Assembly (NCBI GenBank): GCA_963783945.1
Contig: CAWAPS010000006.1
Coordinates: 406,404-470,403, forward strand
Length of the DNA stretch: 64,000 nt
Direction of reading: 5' to 3'
Source of the DNA: CAWAPS01 sp963783945
Lineage (GTDB): Bacteria > Actinomycetota > Acidimicrobiia > Acidimicrobiales > Palsa-688
The notes under the pieces were generated by a model that made no database searches, was not told the origin of the DNA, and worked only from the letters and a program-made list of their open reading frames with translations. Made by a program: the position numbers and the translations under genes. Below are positions 44,049 to 53,300 of this stretch, piece by piece (position 1 is the stretch's first letter; each line of letters begins with the position of its first letter).

Positions 44049-44534
44049 ACGCCAGATACCGCATGCGTCAAGATGGTTCCGTCGTTGCTACCCGGCCTCG
44101 CCGAACGAGCGTCGCCACAGTCGGACGCTTGGGAAATCAAGCGTCACAGGGGCGCCCGCGCGGCACATTGAGGGCGCGGAAGCCGGCGGAGGACGTGAAG
44201 GTTAGGGGGCATCGGACCCGAAGGGTCGAGTTCTTGACGTCAGGTCCGACCGGTGCGGGAGGCGGTTACCTACCTCGACGACGACGACGGGAGCGGCTCG
44301 CCGCGATCCCAGAGGCCGCGACTGAAACCTATTACGAAGCGTCGAACGTTTGAGACACGACGTGCTCGCGGCTCCGTTCGGCGCCGCCGCGCCAAGCTCC
44401 AACCTTTGTCGGGGGTGAACGGCGAACCTCACGAAGTTGGGTCGTCGGGAGGTTGGCCTGGCGCGGCAGGAGGGTCTAGACGTGACCCATTCAAGCCGTC
44501 CGGATAGACCGCCGTGGATGCGGGGTGATTACGT
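44049..44534. other. 486-bp intergenic region
   Basis: I see no gene, repeat or regulatory element that can be supported. Confidence 0.35.
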
Positions 44535-45326
44535 TCAGCCTGCTGTCAAGTAGTTGTGTACGTCGAAATACTGGGTCTCAGGCTGCGCCTGGACGCCGAC
44601 CGCCTGAGTGATCGGTCCGAGCTTCTCCTTCGCGAACGTCTCGAAGTCCTCTTGCCTGTCCCAGACGTCAGTCACCCTGATCCCATCAGGCGTCTTCGTT
44701 ACCCAGTGGAACAAGCACCCTGGTGCGCCTGCACCTTGGGGCTCGAAACCCATCCGCTTGACCGTCTCGTCGTACTGGTCGAGCGTCATGCCCTTCAAGT
44801 CGACCTGCACTCCCACACCCACCTTGCCAGCCTTGAGCTGCATGCGAAGCAGGTCCTGAGCATCCTCGGAAAGGACCTGATACTCCACCTTGGCGCCACG
44901 GGCCACGGCGTCATCGATGAGCCCGGTGACGACTTGGCTGTTGGCCTGGTCAGCAAGCACGAAGACGACGGCGCCATAGTTCTCGATGGCCTGACCGGCT
45001 TGCTTGATGAGCTCGTCGGAGATCCCGCCGTCCCGTGCCCTCCCCACCAGCGCCCCAATACCGGCGCCCACTGCCACCGCCGGCACCAGCGGTGCGGCAA
45101 TGATCCCGACGAGCAGACCGAGCCCACCGCCCTTGACGGCGCCCTTGGCCGCGGTCGCATCAGAAGTCTGCTGGATCTTCACCTTCCCTTTATCGGTCCT
45201 ATAGACCATCGCCACATCCTCGACGTTGATCTCGCCAGTATCGGTCCCCGCATCGAGGCGGTCCAACACGCGAACACCATCGTCACGCGAGGTGACGTTG
45301 ATCATGACCACGTTCAGGTTCCCCAT
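44535..45326 (-). CDS. DUF1269 domain protein fused to a dimeric alpha/beta-barrel-like domain
   Basis: 263 aa from ATG 45326 (GGAGGAG 5 nt upstream). Residues 1-150 form a DUF1269-type domain: a ferredoxin-like strand start (NLNVVMINVTSRDDGVRVLD), KGKVKIQQTSDATAAKGAVK, and a Gly/Ala-rich hydrophobic segment (GGGLGLLVGIIAAPLVPAVA) followed by VGRARDGGISDELIKQ. Residues 180-263 resemble a small ABM/EthD-like barrel (KGMTLDQYDETVKRMGFEP, with VTKTPDGIRVTDVWDRQEDF). The combination is seen in actinobacteria without known function; membrane-associated stress protein is a guess. Confidence 0.75.
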   Translation of the reverse strand: MGNLNVVMINVTSRDDGVRVLDRLDAGTDTGEINVEDVAMVYRTDKGKVKIQQTSDATAAKGAVKGGGLGLLVGIIAAPLVPAVAVGAGIGALVGRARDGGISDELIKQAGQAIENYGAVVFVLADQANSQVVTGLIDDAVARGAKVEYQVLSEDAQDLLRMQLKAGKVGVGVQVDLKGMTLDQYDETVKRMGFEPQGAGAPGCLFHWVTKTPDGIRVTDVWDRQEDFETFAKEKLGPITQAVGVQAQPETQYFDVHNYLTAG

Positions 45327-45460
45327 GACTCCTCCTTGCTTGGAGGGCCGCATGGTAACCCACGGATTGGCCGATGTCGACAGGCTCAGCTGGTCCACCT
45401 AGCGACACGGCAGCAGCGGAGGGGGACTCGGACAGGCTCCGGGAGGAGGAGCGGGCGCCG

Positions 45461-45735
45461 GTTGAAGACGGCCGCGGACCGATTCGTCGTCACTCCCAAC
45501 AACCTGACGATCGACGCCTACGCCATCTTGGACACGGCCCCAGGGGCCGGTGGTGACCCACGTGCCCAAACTCGACCAGGTGCGCTGGTACATCGGGCAG
45601 ATCGTGACGCCTTCGACGACGTGATCTGCAATCTGGGCGGGACCCACTCCGGCGCTGCCGGGCTCCTACCTGATCACCGGCCCGACTATCACGGGCGGGT
45701 CCCCGGCGGCATGACCGAAGTGCGGATGGACGCCC
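45461..45735 (+). pseudogene. Remnant of a DUF1254 family protein
   Basis: Family-like pieces lie in order but in different frames: TAADRFVVTPNNLTIDAYAI, then VVTHVPKLDQVRWYIGQI, then DAFDDVICNLGGT, then PGSYLITGP, then GMTEVRMD. They match the middle of DUF1254 proteins (RFVVTPNNDTIYA region onward). At least three frameshifts and missing ends make it dead. Confidence 0.5.
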
Positions 45736-45867
45736 TAGCCCCAATCTTGTGCCCGGGTATGGCGGATCCGAACGAGACGGGACCTCGCTCCGTTTGGATT
45801 CAACTCCGCCGGGCCTGGGTAAGTCATTGCCGTTAGGTTTCGACCTAGCTCAAAGGAGCGTTGTTGG

Positions 45868-46530
45868 ATGATCCGCGAACGCCGTACCGTCGTAGAAGGC
45901 ACGCCTCCACCGTTGATCCAGTGGGGCGGCGTCTTTGCTGGAACCGTTATCGGCCTTGCGGCGGGTGGGCTCCTTTCGCTGTTGTGGTTGGGCTTGGCCT
46001 ATGGCTCGCACCGGCACCTGTTCTACCAGCACCTGGACTGGTGGCTCGGTGCCACGGCCATCTTTGCCATGCTGCTCGCCGGCGTCGTGGCGGGCGCTTC
46101 GTCAGCCGCCCGAGGCGTCACTGCCGGGATAGCCAACGGGGTCACGGCGTGGGGCCTGGTCGTTCTAGGCGTGGCCGCCTTCGGCATCCCGGCGTTGATC
46201 TCGACAAGCAACGCCACCGTTGTGCACGTCGGAGCCCAGACCCTTACCATCAAGACGCTCGGGTGGTGGCCAAGCTTCTGGTCAGTGCTGATCGGATTGG
46301 GCGCCGGTGCTATCGGCGGTGCTATCGGCGGGGCGCCGTCGAGGCGACGGGCTTCAGCGATCCAGCCAGCAGCGGTCACTGAACGTGACGATCATCTCCG
46401 CGAAGACCAAAGGATCCTACGGCCCGAAGACGAAAGGCGCCTACGGCCCGAAGACGAAAGGCGCCTGCGGCCCGAAGACGAAACCGCCAGTGCTCGGACG
46501 CAGCCACCGGACACCGAGGTTCCGCAGTAG
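45868..46530 (+). CDS. Four-helix membrane protein with charged repeat tail
   Basis: 220 aa; AAGGAGC about 9 nt upstream of the ATG. Four hydrophobic segments (near residues 20-43, 60-82, 88-110 and 135-155), the first rich in Gly, give a multi-span membrane protein. The soluble C-terminal tail has three copies of an eight-residue repeat RRLRPEDE, encoded by a 24-bp DNA tandem repeat. Function unknown; similar small proteins occur next to stress genes. Confidence 0.65.
   Translation: MIRERRTVVEGTPPPLIQWGGVFAGTVIGLAAGGLLSLLWLGLAYGSHRHLFYQHLDWWLGATAIFAMLLAGVVAGASSAARGVTAGIANGVTAWGLVVLGVAAFGIPALISTSNATVVHVGAQTLTIKTLGWWPSFWSVLIGLGAGAIGGAIGGAPSRRRASAIQPAAVTERDDHLREDQRILRPEDERRLRPEDERRLRPEDETASARTQPPDTEVPQ
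46417..46484 (+). repeat. 24-bp tandem repeat, about 2.8 copies
   Basis: Units start CTACGGCCCGAAGACGAAAG. The first two are identical and the third has one change and is cut short. It encodes the repeated LRPEDERR tail of the membrane protein. Confidence 0.85.
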
Positions 46531-47086
46531 CCGAACAGACGTCCGCACACAACTGGTGTGCGGCCACCACGCACAACTTGGGCCGAGCCCCGACAGCGAC
46601 CGCAAGCTTCAGCCTAATGTGTCGGGCTGGCAACGTTTCTTGCGCACAGGCGCATAATGGCCGATCCGGCGGACCAGCCCTAGTTGTCACACGCTGCGCG
46701 ACGCCGACCCCGGCCTCGTCCTCGCCCTCGGCGACCGCATCAACTTGCTCGCCCCTGCTCCCACGCATCCAGGTCCGCCCCAACCGAGCGACGAAGCGGA
46801 CCGCTGATGCGCCCTGGCCGGCTGGTTGACACGAAGCGAGCGTCCAGGTCGAGACACCGCCCTCGATGACGGCACCCGCGCTCATCGTCGGTCCGACGCC
46901 CCAGGCCACGGCGGCCGGGGCCGGGGAGACGTTGATGTATTGTCTCGGCTGGCGAGCCGGGAAGCCCGGTCGGCATCATCTTCTGTGACGGACGAGGAGG
47001 CCGAGTATGAGCCGGTCGCCAGCTCACTTTGCACCCGGGTGTCGTTGCTGCCGGCGGCGGGTTTCTTCTTCGCGGGGTGATCCGCG
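46531..47086. other. 556-bp region with one short coding remnant
   Basis: 46693-46806 (plus strand) reads TLRDADPGLVLALGDRINLL ending at a stop. This looks like the tail of a TrkA-C or similar regulatory domain, with no credible start. Nothing else is supported. Confidence 0.25.
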
Positions 47087-48637
47087 GTGTCGCTGACGAT
47101 GGCGGCGCCTGCGTTCGTGGTGGCGGCGGTGGTCAGTTTGGCTACCAGCTGGGTGTTGGTGTCGCGCCTGGAGCGCGTCGGTGAACGCCTCGGTTTCTCC
47201 GAGGCCCTGCTCGGCCTGGTGGCGGCCTTGGCCGCGGACGCGCCGGAGGTCACCGCGGCGGTGACCGCCCTGTCTCACCACCAGCAACAAGTAGGCGCCG
47301 GGGTGGTGGTCGGATCGAACGTGTTCAATCTGGCGGCCCTGCTCGGACTGGGTGCGGTGGTGGCGGGACGTATCGGACTGCACCGCAAGGTCGTCGTCCT
47401 GGGCGGGGCGGTAGCGGTGTGGATGGCGGCGGTATGCCTGGCGGTCGTGCTGGGCTGGATCCCGGCCCTGGCCGGGGTGGTGCTGGTCGGATTGGCCATG
47501 GCGGCCTATGTCATGGTCCTGGGCGGCGGCGGGCGAGGCCTGCGGTTACCACCCCGGTGGACCCGCTGGCTGGCTGCGGCGGTGAGCGAGGAAGAACAGG
47601 AGCTCGAAGGGGCGATCAGACCGCGGCGGGCAACCACCGGCGACGTGGTAGTCGCCAGCGTCTCGCTCATGGTCGTAGTGGTGGCGAGCGTGGTCATGGA
47701 GCGGGCCGCCTCGACGTTGGGCCGCCGCTACGGTGTCGCGGAGATCGTGGTCGGCGGGCTGGTGCTGGCTGCGGTCACCAGCCTGCCGAACGCGGTGGCC
47801 GCCGGGTATCTGGCAGCCCGGGGTCGGGGGGCAGCCACGTTCAGTACCGCCTTGAACAGCAACACCATCAACGTGGTGGTCGGTCTGCTGATCCCGGCCA
47901 CGGTGATCGCCCTGGGCAAACCGTCAGGCCAGACCGTCTTGATCACCGCCTGGTATGTGGGCCTGACCGTTGTGGCGTTGGGCTTCGCCTACGTCGACCG
48001 GGGAATCACGCGGGCCGTCGGGATCCTGATCATCGGCGCCTATGCGGTTTTCGTGGCCTCGGTGCTGACCACTGCCGCTTCGCCGAACCTTCCGCTCGTA
48101 ACCACACTGGCAGTGCTCGTTGCTATCGCGTCCGGCGCGGCTCTGGTCCTCAAGGGCCGTCATGGCCTGGTGCGCGGCGAACCGCAATCAGTTGAGGCCG
48201 GCCCCGACGGTCCAGGCCTGCCGCCACCGCGTTCCGCCAACGGTTCAGGTACGGCGTCGCGCCGCCAGCCAATCCAGCCGATTGGACGCTGGGACTTCGC
48301 GCCCAGCCGGTCGTCGGTGGTGCCGGGCTGGTCGGTCAGCCAAGTCTGGACGCTAGCGCTGATCCTGCCGACCCTGGTCGCCGGAGCCGACGCCGCGCTG
48401 GGTCATCGGGTCGTCCTCATCGGGCTGCTCATAGTCGGACCCTGCTGCTCGCTCCTGAGCGGACGTTGGAGCCCGACCGCGCTGGCGGGAGTATGGGCGA
48501 CAGGTCTGGCCGTGCTGCTCGGCCTCCCCGACGGCATCTGGGCCAGTCGGACCCATCTGACCTTCATTGCCGCGGTGGCACTGGTGGCGGTCGTCACCAC
48601 CGCGGCGGCGGTGATCCTGCAAATCTCAGACCGCTGA
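47087..48637 (+). CDS. Sodium/calcium exchanger (CaCA) family membrane protein
   Basis: 516 aa from GTG 47087. Two alpha-repeats define the family: alpha-1 GLVAALAADAPEVTAAVTAL with GSNVFNLAALLGLG, and alpha-2 LVLAAVTSLPNAVAAGYLAA with LNSNTINVVVGLLIP, each with acidic or polar ion-binding residues. About 11-12 membrane spans with a cytoplasmic loop of about 75 aa between the main transport core and a C-terminal set of spans (after 380). It is larger than typical YrbG (about 320 aa). It probably exchanges Ca2+ or another cation for Na+ or H+. Confidence 0.85.
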   Translation: MSLTMAAPAFVVAAVVSLATSWVLVSRLERVGERLGFSEALLGLVAALAADAPEVTAAVTALSHHQQQVGAGVVVGSNVFNLAALLGLGAVVAGRIGLHRKVVVLGGAVAVWMAAVCLAVVLGWIPALAGVVLVGLAMAAYVMVLGGGGRGLRLPPRWTRWLAAAVSEEEQELEGAIRPRRATTGDVVVASVSLMVVVVASVVMERAASTLGRRYGVAEIVVGGLVLAAVTSLPNAVAAGYLAARGRGAATFSTALNSNTINVVVGLLIPATVIALGKPSGQTVLITAWYVGLTVVALGFAYVDRGITRAVGILIIGAYAVFVASVLTTAASPNLPLVTTLAVLVAIASGAALVLKGRHGLVRGEPQSVEAGPDGPGLPPPRSANGSGTASRRQPIQPIGRWDFAPSRSSVVPGWSVSQVWTLALILPTLVAGADAALGHRVVLIGLLIVGPCCSLLSGRWSPTALAGVWATGLAVLLGLPDGIWASRTHLTFIAAVALVAVVTTAAAVILQISDR

Positions 48638-49138
48638 GCGCGCACCGTCCGAAATGCGCCCAATCGGGCTCGTCGGCCGATACCAACCTCACGATCCACG
48701 AGAACTGAAGGTGCGGTCAAAATGGACCCCAGCCGATCGCTGACCACCGCTCCGGCGCCGATGGGCCGCTCGGCAGGATCGGCCCTACAAGAGTTTTGCC
48801 GGTCGAGGGCGCCGTCGATGGCGCACTTGGGCCTACGTCGAGCGGTAGAGAACCCACTCACCGGTTGCGACACGGTCAGCGTTGGTCTGGTCATCTGGTA
48901 TCAATGACGGTCAGCGTGGCTCACAGAAACCGGCGGTTGCGTTCCAGCCCGTCCTCCGATCTGTGGTGGGGATCGCCGCTAGCTGGGAGGCGACGCAAGA
49001 GCGCTCTCGAAGGCTTCTGTATGTCAACTTCGGGGAGGCCATCCTCCGACGGCGTGACCGGCACCGGGTGGTACCCTTGCGTAGGCGCGCCGGGAAGTCT
49101 GGTCGGCAGAAGTTGCTGCATCTCGATTGGGAGGCACT
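48638..49138. other. 501-bp intergenic region
   Basis: No gene is supported. A good ribosome site (GGGAGG) near the right edge belongs to the next gene. Confidence 0.35.
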
Positions 49139-49660
49139 ATGACCCGCGCCGAAGAAGTTCCCACCGATATGAGTGGTGTGTCTCAAGCGGTGCGATCTGC
49201 CGGCGCGGGCGTGCCGGCGCGGGTCAACCCCTCCCCGGTCCGCAGTATCGTTGTCCACGGCGGGCCGTGCTGGCCCGGTCACGGCCCAGGGCGCTCGTCG
49301 TACCGAGGCCCGGGGGAAGGTCCTTCACTCAGACGGCGACTTGGACACGCCCGCACTGCCGTCAATCGGCCTCGCCTGCCATCCACGAATGGAGTCGCTC
49401 CAAGCACTGGTTTAGCTGGCGCCGCGGACTCTCGCCTGATCGCCGAGCGGCTCGTGCTCGACGCCGACTGCTGGGGCGCGGACTTCATGGTTGTCGGCCG
49501 CCGCGGCCGGCGCCTCCGAGCCGTGCTGGGCGGGACAGGTGCTCGGATCGCTCGGTGGAGCGCCTGTCCTGTCGTGGTTGCCGGCCGCGGCCACCCGGGG
49601 ACTGGTCGCCCGGCTAGTCAGCCCGAAGAAGAGCCGAGTTCGAGGAGGTTTCGGTCATGA
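49139..49660 (+). CDS. Universal stress protein-like, degenerate N-terminal half
   Basis: 173 aa from ATG 49139 (GGGAGG 5 nt upstream). The C-terminal half is a clear USP end: RLIAERLVLDADCWGADFMV, then VGRRGRRLRAVLGGTGARIA and CPVVVAG, with the G-x2-G-x9-G-S/T type ATP-binding signature as GRRGRRLRAVLGGT. The N-terminal half has a SIVVHGGPCWPGH strand but lacks the usual P-loop DGS; an indel may have scrambled it. It overlaps the DUF4118 gene by 4 bases (ATGA), so the two are translated together. Confidence 0.55.
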   Translation: MTRAEEVPTDMSGVSQAVRSAGAGVPARVNPSPVRSIVVHGGPCWPGHGPGRSSYRGPGEGPSLRRRLGHARTAVNRPRLPSTNGVAPSTGLAGAADSRLIAERLVLDADCWGADFMVVGRRGRRLRAVLGGTGARIARWSACPVVVAGRGHPGTGRPASQPEEEPSSRRFRS

Positions 49661-50439
49661 CGCACCTCGACAGTATGCAGAGCCGATATCCGGTCTGGCT
49701 GGCCCTGCTCGGACCACTCGCCGCGGCTGCGCTCATGATTCCTCTGCGAAGTCACGTCCCGAACACCGACCTGGCCCTTGTCATGGTCGTGGTGGTCGCT
49801 CTCGTGGTCCTACCGGGGCGGAGGACGGCTGCGCTGCTGGCGGGCCTGTCGGCCGGGTTGTGGTTTGATTTCTTCCTCACCAAGCCGTATGAGCGCTTCT
49901 CTATTCAGCGCAGTTCGGACGTGCAGACCACCGTGTTGTTGGCGATTGTGGGTGTGTTGATCGGCGAGATCGCGGTCAGACGGCGGCAGGCTCGAAGCGA
50001 CACCCGGACCGCCCGCGACGAGGTGGTCAGTCTCTATGTGGTCGCGGAGATGCTTACTGCCGGCTCCAGGGCTGACGAGGTGGTCATGCTGGTGGCAGAG
50101 CAACTACGTGACCTGTTGTTTCTGGTTGACTGCCGCTTCGTCCCAGGCGACCGCAACGCCGACGGCCCGGTGCTGGACCGATCAGGAGAGCTGCACTACG
50201 GCCAACTGAACTGGTCACTGGCCACCGATGGGCTGCCAAATCGGGACGTCACTCTCCCCGTCGAGAGCGGAAAACGTCGCTTCGGCACCTACGTCCTGCG
50301 CGGTCCGGCCCTCGGGGTGGCCATCCCCCAGGACCGCCGATTGGCCGCGGTCGCGCTTTCTGATCTAGCCGGTGCGTCACTGGGCGCCGAATCGACCGGG
50401 CAAAGCGCGGCTCGCGGCTGGACTGCGTCAAATAAATGA
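49657..50439 (+). CDS. DUF4118 (KdpD-like membrane) protein without kinase
   Basis: 260 aa with four membrane segments within the first 110 residues (WLALLGPLAAAALMIPL, LALVMVVVVALVVLPG, TAALLAGLSAGLWFDFF with the FFLTKPYERF signature, TTVLLAIVGVLIGEIAV), then a GAF-like region (VVAEMLTAGSRADEVVMLVA). This is the DUF4118 plus sensing part of KdpD, but no histidine kinase follows. With the overlapping USP gene upstream it mirrors the USP-DUF4118 order of KdpD as two separate chains. Confidence 0.8.
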   Translation: MTHLDSMQSRYPVWLALLGPLAAAALMIPLRSHVPNTDLALVMVVVVALVVLPGRRTAALLAGLSAGLWFDFFLTKPYERFSIQRSSDVQTTVLLAIVGVLIGEIAVRRRQARSDTRTARDEVVSLYVVAEMLTAGSRADEVVMLVAEQLRDLLFLVDCRFVPGDRNADGPVLDRSGELHYGQLNWSLATDGLPNRDVTLPVESGKRRFGTYVLRGPALGVAIPQDRRLAAVALSDLAGASLGAESTGQSAARGWTASNK

Positions 50440-50570
50440 TGACCCGTCTGACGCCCTCAGCGAACTCTACTATCGGCGGCGAGGTTGTCGTCGGACCGGC
50501 CTGAGCCGTCGGAGCGCCTTCAGATGTCACCTGGTGGGGTACGAGGTCGACTGGGAGCACGGTATGGCAG

Positions 50571-51062
50571 TCAATCGAGGATCCATTCGACAGGACCGTC
50601 GCTGTCGGGCTGGTAGGTGCAGGAGGAGCCGGTGTGGATGGTGCGTTGGAGGTGGCGGCCGACTGACTGGTCCACGGCCGCGATGCGGTCGATGGCTGTG
50701 GTGAGGGCCTTGGTGGCGGCCACGCGGGCCCGTTCCCGGCTGGAGCCTCTGGCTCGCTGGCGCCCTCCGAGACCGGTCGAGGCCATCAGCTCGTCCACGA
50801 TGGCGTCTCGCTCCGCCTCGAGCGCCTCTCGGCGAGCGGTATCGGACCAGTCCTCGGCCTCGGCGATTTCGGCGTCGAGATCCTTCAGCCGCTTCCGGTA
50901 CGACTCGAAAGCGGAGACGTCGAGCCCCGACGCCAGTCCCGACTGTTCGACCGTGCCGAGGCCGCCCGTGACCAGGTGGATCGCCGCCACCGGTATGCCC
51001 GGCCGGCGCAGCAGCTCCCGGAGGTAGGAGTAGCCTTGAGGGTCTCTATGGGGACATACTCG
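50571..51062 (-). pseudogene. C-terminal fragment of an actinobacterial ATPase/regulator-type protein
   Basis: The frame is open from about 51062 and reads DPQGYSYLRELLRRPGIPVA, then ESYRKRLKDLDAEIAEAEDW, ELMASTGLGGRQRARGSSRE and AATKALTTAIDRIAAVDQSV, ending HTGSSCTYQPDSDGPVEW. This is the conserved end of a family of large actinobacterial ATP-binding or cyclase-like regulators (GLRYLA..LL..PG, GGR.R..GS..ERARVAVTK, GTYCSY.PDP). No start or upstream domains remain, so it is a remnant. Confidence 0.5.
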
Positions 51063-51190
51063 TCAGTGGGGGAAGGTGACGGTGATGGTGAGTCCTCAAT
51101 CGGGCAGGGGTGGGCGCGTGTCGTCCAACCCCAGTCGTCACATCAGACACCTGAGCAATCCATGATCAAACGCGCCCGAAAGGAGTTCCC

Positions 51191-51217
51191 ATGAATCCCC
51201 GAGGTTCACTTGCGTAG
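51191..51217 (+). other. Eight-codon mini-ORF with strong ribosome site
   Basis: AAAGGAG, 5 nt spacing, ATG, eight codons, TAG. It could be a leader peptide or the start of a gene lost by an indel; no gene follows on this strand. Confidence 0.2.
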
Positions 51218-51301
51218 CCGTTCCACATCAGTTAGGTGATGCGTCGAGACTCGCTGCGACCGATCTTCGGGGATGCTGGGGGGTGGCCTCAGGCCCGCGG
51301 T

Positions 51302-52042
51302 TCAGCGTCGGAGTTGGCCCCAACGCTCGAGGACGGCTCGCTCCCCCAGCACGTTCAGGGTTTCGGCGGGTTGGCGGTTGGTTAGCCAGAGGAGAAGGTC
51401 CGATCGGGTGCCGCGAAGAGCCGTGTCGGCCTTGGCGTGTTCTCGGCGGGCTAAGCCGTCTTGGTCGAGGTCGATCCACCATTCGGTGGGGCCATCGGTG
51501 GCGTGGAGGTGGAGTGTGCCGCTGAGGGTGTCGATGCCGACTTGGGTGAGGAGGCCGGGTAGGAATTCGATGACGAACTCTTCGATCCCGGCCGCTGCCA
51601 CGTCCCCGTCGACGGGCGTAGGTCGGGGTCGGTCTTCGCCAGCGGCGGCGTGCTCGATGTCGAAGCGGTGGATGGTCACCTCGACGGCGAGTCGCCGGCA
51701 CCACCATCTGACTCGGTTGTCGCCGGTGCTGGAGAACGTCCAGGTTTCAGAATCGGGGGGGGCGGAGCCGAGGACGTCGAGGGTGCGGCCCAGCGCCGCC
51801 AGGTACCACCCGGCCAGATCAACTGGGTTTTCGGGGGCTGGGTCAAGGGCGCGGCGGCTGACCCGTTGGTTTGATTCGACGACGGCGGACATCCACGACA
51901 GGATGCCGCCGGTGTGTCGCACCAGTTCGGCGGCGTCCCAGGTGGGGCAGTGCGGTACCGGTCGTTGCCAGTTGGCCGCGGCCACCGCCAAGAGGCGATG
52001 GCCGTCGCGGTCAGCCGCTTGGAGCTGCGCCGTGGGCTCCAT
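51302..52042 (-). CDS. Maleylpyruvate isomerase family mycothiol-dependent enzyme (DinB-like)
   Basis: 246 aa. The N-terminal DinB/MDMPI four-helix domain contains VPHCPTWDAAELVRHTGGIL with the metal-ligand His, and VEVTIHRFDIEHAAG with another His pair. A C-terminal SCP2-like domain follows (HATDGPTEWWIDLDQDGLAR, RGTRSDLLLWLTNR). Such proteins use mycothiol for isomerisation or transfer. A related gene lies at 59.1 kb. It is leftward and heads the row of redox genes on this strand. Confidence 0.88.
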   Translation of the reverse strand: MEPTAQLQAADRDGHRLLAVAAANWQRPVPHCPTWDAAELVRHTGGILSWMSAVVESNQRVSRRALDPAPENPVDLAGWYLAALGRTLDVLGSAPPDSETWTFSSTGDNRVRWWCRRLAVEVTIHRFDIEHAAAGEDRPRPTPVDGDVAAAGIEEFVIEFLPGLLTQVGIDTLSGTLHLHATDGPTEWWIDLDQDGLARREHAKADTALRGTRSDLLLWLTNRQPAETLNVLGERAVLERWGQLRR

Positions 52043-52133
52043 GGTCAGATCCTCTCAGTCCGAAACAGCAAGGTGGGCCCGAACACGGCCGCTGGCGGGG
52101 GCGGAAGGTCGGGGCGGACGCCTTGTGCACCGC

Positions 52134-52490
52134 TCAGCGGTTCTTGGCGAGACCATCGGCGATCGGCCATCGACATGGCAGCTGGTTCGGTTCGTGCCGG
52201 ATCGGCGGGTTATTTGACGGCGATGACGTCGACAAGGCGAATAGCAGGTCAGCTCCGATCTGGGCGAGGGCTCGGGGGATCTCGCCGCCGAGGTGGGCTT
52301 GGCGGGCGTCGTCGGTTTCGAAGGTGTCGAAGATGCCGTAGCTGGTGTCGGTGATCCTGAACGCGTACCAGGTAACGGTGCCCGGTTCTGCCGCGGCCAG
52401 GGCCCGACCGCTCTCGAGGAAGGCGCCCAGCTCACCTGCCTTGCCCGGGTTGGCCTCGAGGAGAGCGAGCACCCCCAGTCGTACCGTCAT
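52134..52490 (-). CDS. Antibiotic biosynthesis monooxygenase (ABM)-type protein, C-terminus probably frameshifted
   Basis: 118 aa. VRLGVLALLEANPGKAGELG, GTVTWYAFRI and YGIFDTFETDDARQAHLGG match ABM dimeric barrels (quinol monooxygenase-like), about 100 aa in the family. After ADLLFA the frame departs from the family; in the next frame the expected end VDVIAVK is followed by a stop at 52210, so an indel near 52235 has altered the tail. Confidence 0.75.
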   Translation of the reverse strand: MTVRLGVLALLEANPGKAGELGAFLESGRALAAAEPGTVTWYAFRITDTSYGIFDTFETDDARQAHLGGEIPRALAQIGADLLFALSTSSPSNNPPIRHEPNQLPCRWPIADGLAKNR

Positions 52491-52506
52491 TGGCTGCTCC
52501 TTGTGG

Positions 52507-53199
52507 TCAGGGAGATGGTGAAAGGTCGGCGGTGTCGAGGGCGGCGAGGATGGCCGCCGGTTCGGAGCGGGTGGAGTAGTCGGGGTGGACGTCGATCCAG
52601 CGGATCACGTGGTCGGCATCGACGATGACGGTGGTGGGCATCGGGATGGCGGTGGTGCCATCCGCGTTGACAGTGGTGAGGTCGAGGCCGAGGTGGAGCT
52701 GGGCGGCCCGGGCCTCAGGCGATGGCGCGCTGAGAACGCCGAGGAACCGGGCCAAGGTGTTGCCGGGGTCGGACACCACCGGGAAGGTCAGATCGTTCTT
52801 TTGCTTCATGGTCAAGGTTTCGTCCGCGACCTGGGGGCTGACGGCAATCAGCCTCACGTCTCGTTCCGTCAATACCGGCAGGAGCTGGGCCTGGTAGGCG
52901 CTGAGGGCGAGGTTGCAGTAGGGGCACCAAGCGCCGCGATAGAACACGATGACCGCCGGGCGGCCGTCGGTGACGGCGTAGAGGGTGGTGGGGGTGCCGT
53001 GGGCGTCGAGCAGGTCGGCGTCGGGCAGGCTGGCGCCGGTGGCGGCGACGCCGCTCGGGGTTCCCCGGGCGGCCAGATCGGCCTGTTCGCGGGCGAAGGC
53101 ACCCATGATCTCGTTGGGTGGTTGGTTGGCCAGGCCGGCGTGCATGGTGCTGACCTGCTCGGCAATGGTGTCAGTGGTGATAGTCGGCTCCTTCAACAT
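52507..53199 (-). CDS. AhpC/TSA-family peroxiredoxin-like protein (CPYC)
   Basis: 230 aa. Thioredoxin fold with FYRGAWCPYCNLALSAYQ (peroxidatic Cys followed by a second Cys, CxxC), LIAVSPQ, FPVVSDPGNTLARFLG and a cis-Pro region MPTTVIVDADHVIRWID. An N-terminal helical extension of about 65 aa precedes the fold. The group is often called thioredoxin-like AhpC/TSA and probably acts on peroxides with a thiol reductant. A shorter relative is at 56.2 kb. Confidence 0.9.
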   Translation of the reverse strand: MLKEPTITTDTIAEQVSTMHAGLANQPPNEIMGAFAREQADLAARGTPSGVAATGASLPDADLLDAHGTPTTLYAVTDGRPAVIVFYRGAWCPYCNLALSAYQAQLLPVLTERDVRLIAVSPQVADETLTMKQKNDLTFPVVSDPGNTLARFLGVLSAPSPEARAAQLHLGLDLTTVNADGTTAIPMPTTVIVDADHVIRWIDVHPDYSTRSEPAAILAALDTADLSPSP

Positions 53200-53300
53200 G
53201 CCTCGTCCGGCGTCTCCTTGGTGTTGGTGTCATCGCACGGCCAGGTCTTACTTCGAAGAGCAGCCAGGTCCCGAACCGACGCTGGTGGCCGCCGTCTATG

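Noticed and set aside
44029..44050. TTGACA followed by TATAAC at the right end of the recombinase element, as a promoter
   Set aside because: Spacing between the two boxes is only about 10 bp, and the sequence is the terminal inverted repeat.
44556..45836. 426-codon frame on the plus strand opposite the DUF1269 protein
   Set aside because: Most of it is antisense to a gene with clear domains and ribosome site; only its tail crosses the DUF1254 remnant.
48796..49617. 273-codon plus-strand frame before the USP-like gene
   Set aside because: Composition is Arg/Ser/Pro-rich without domains; the USP motifs are in another frame with a good ribosome site.
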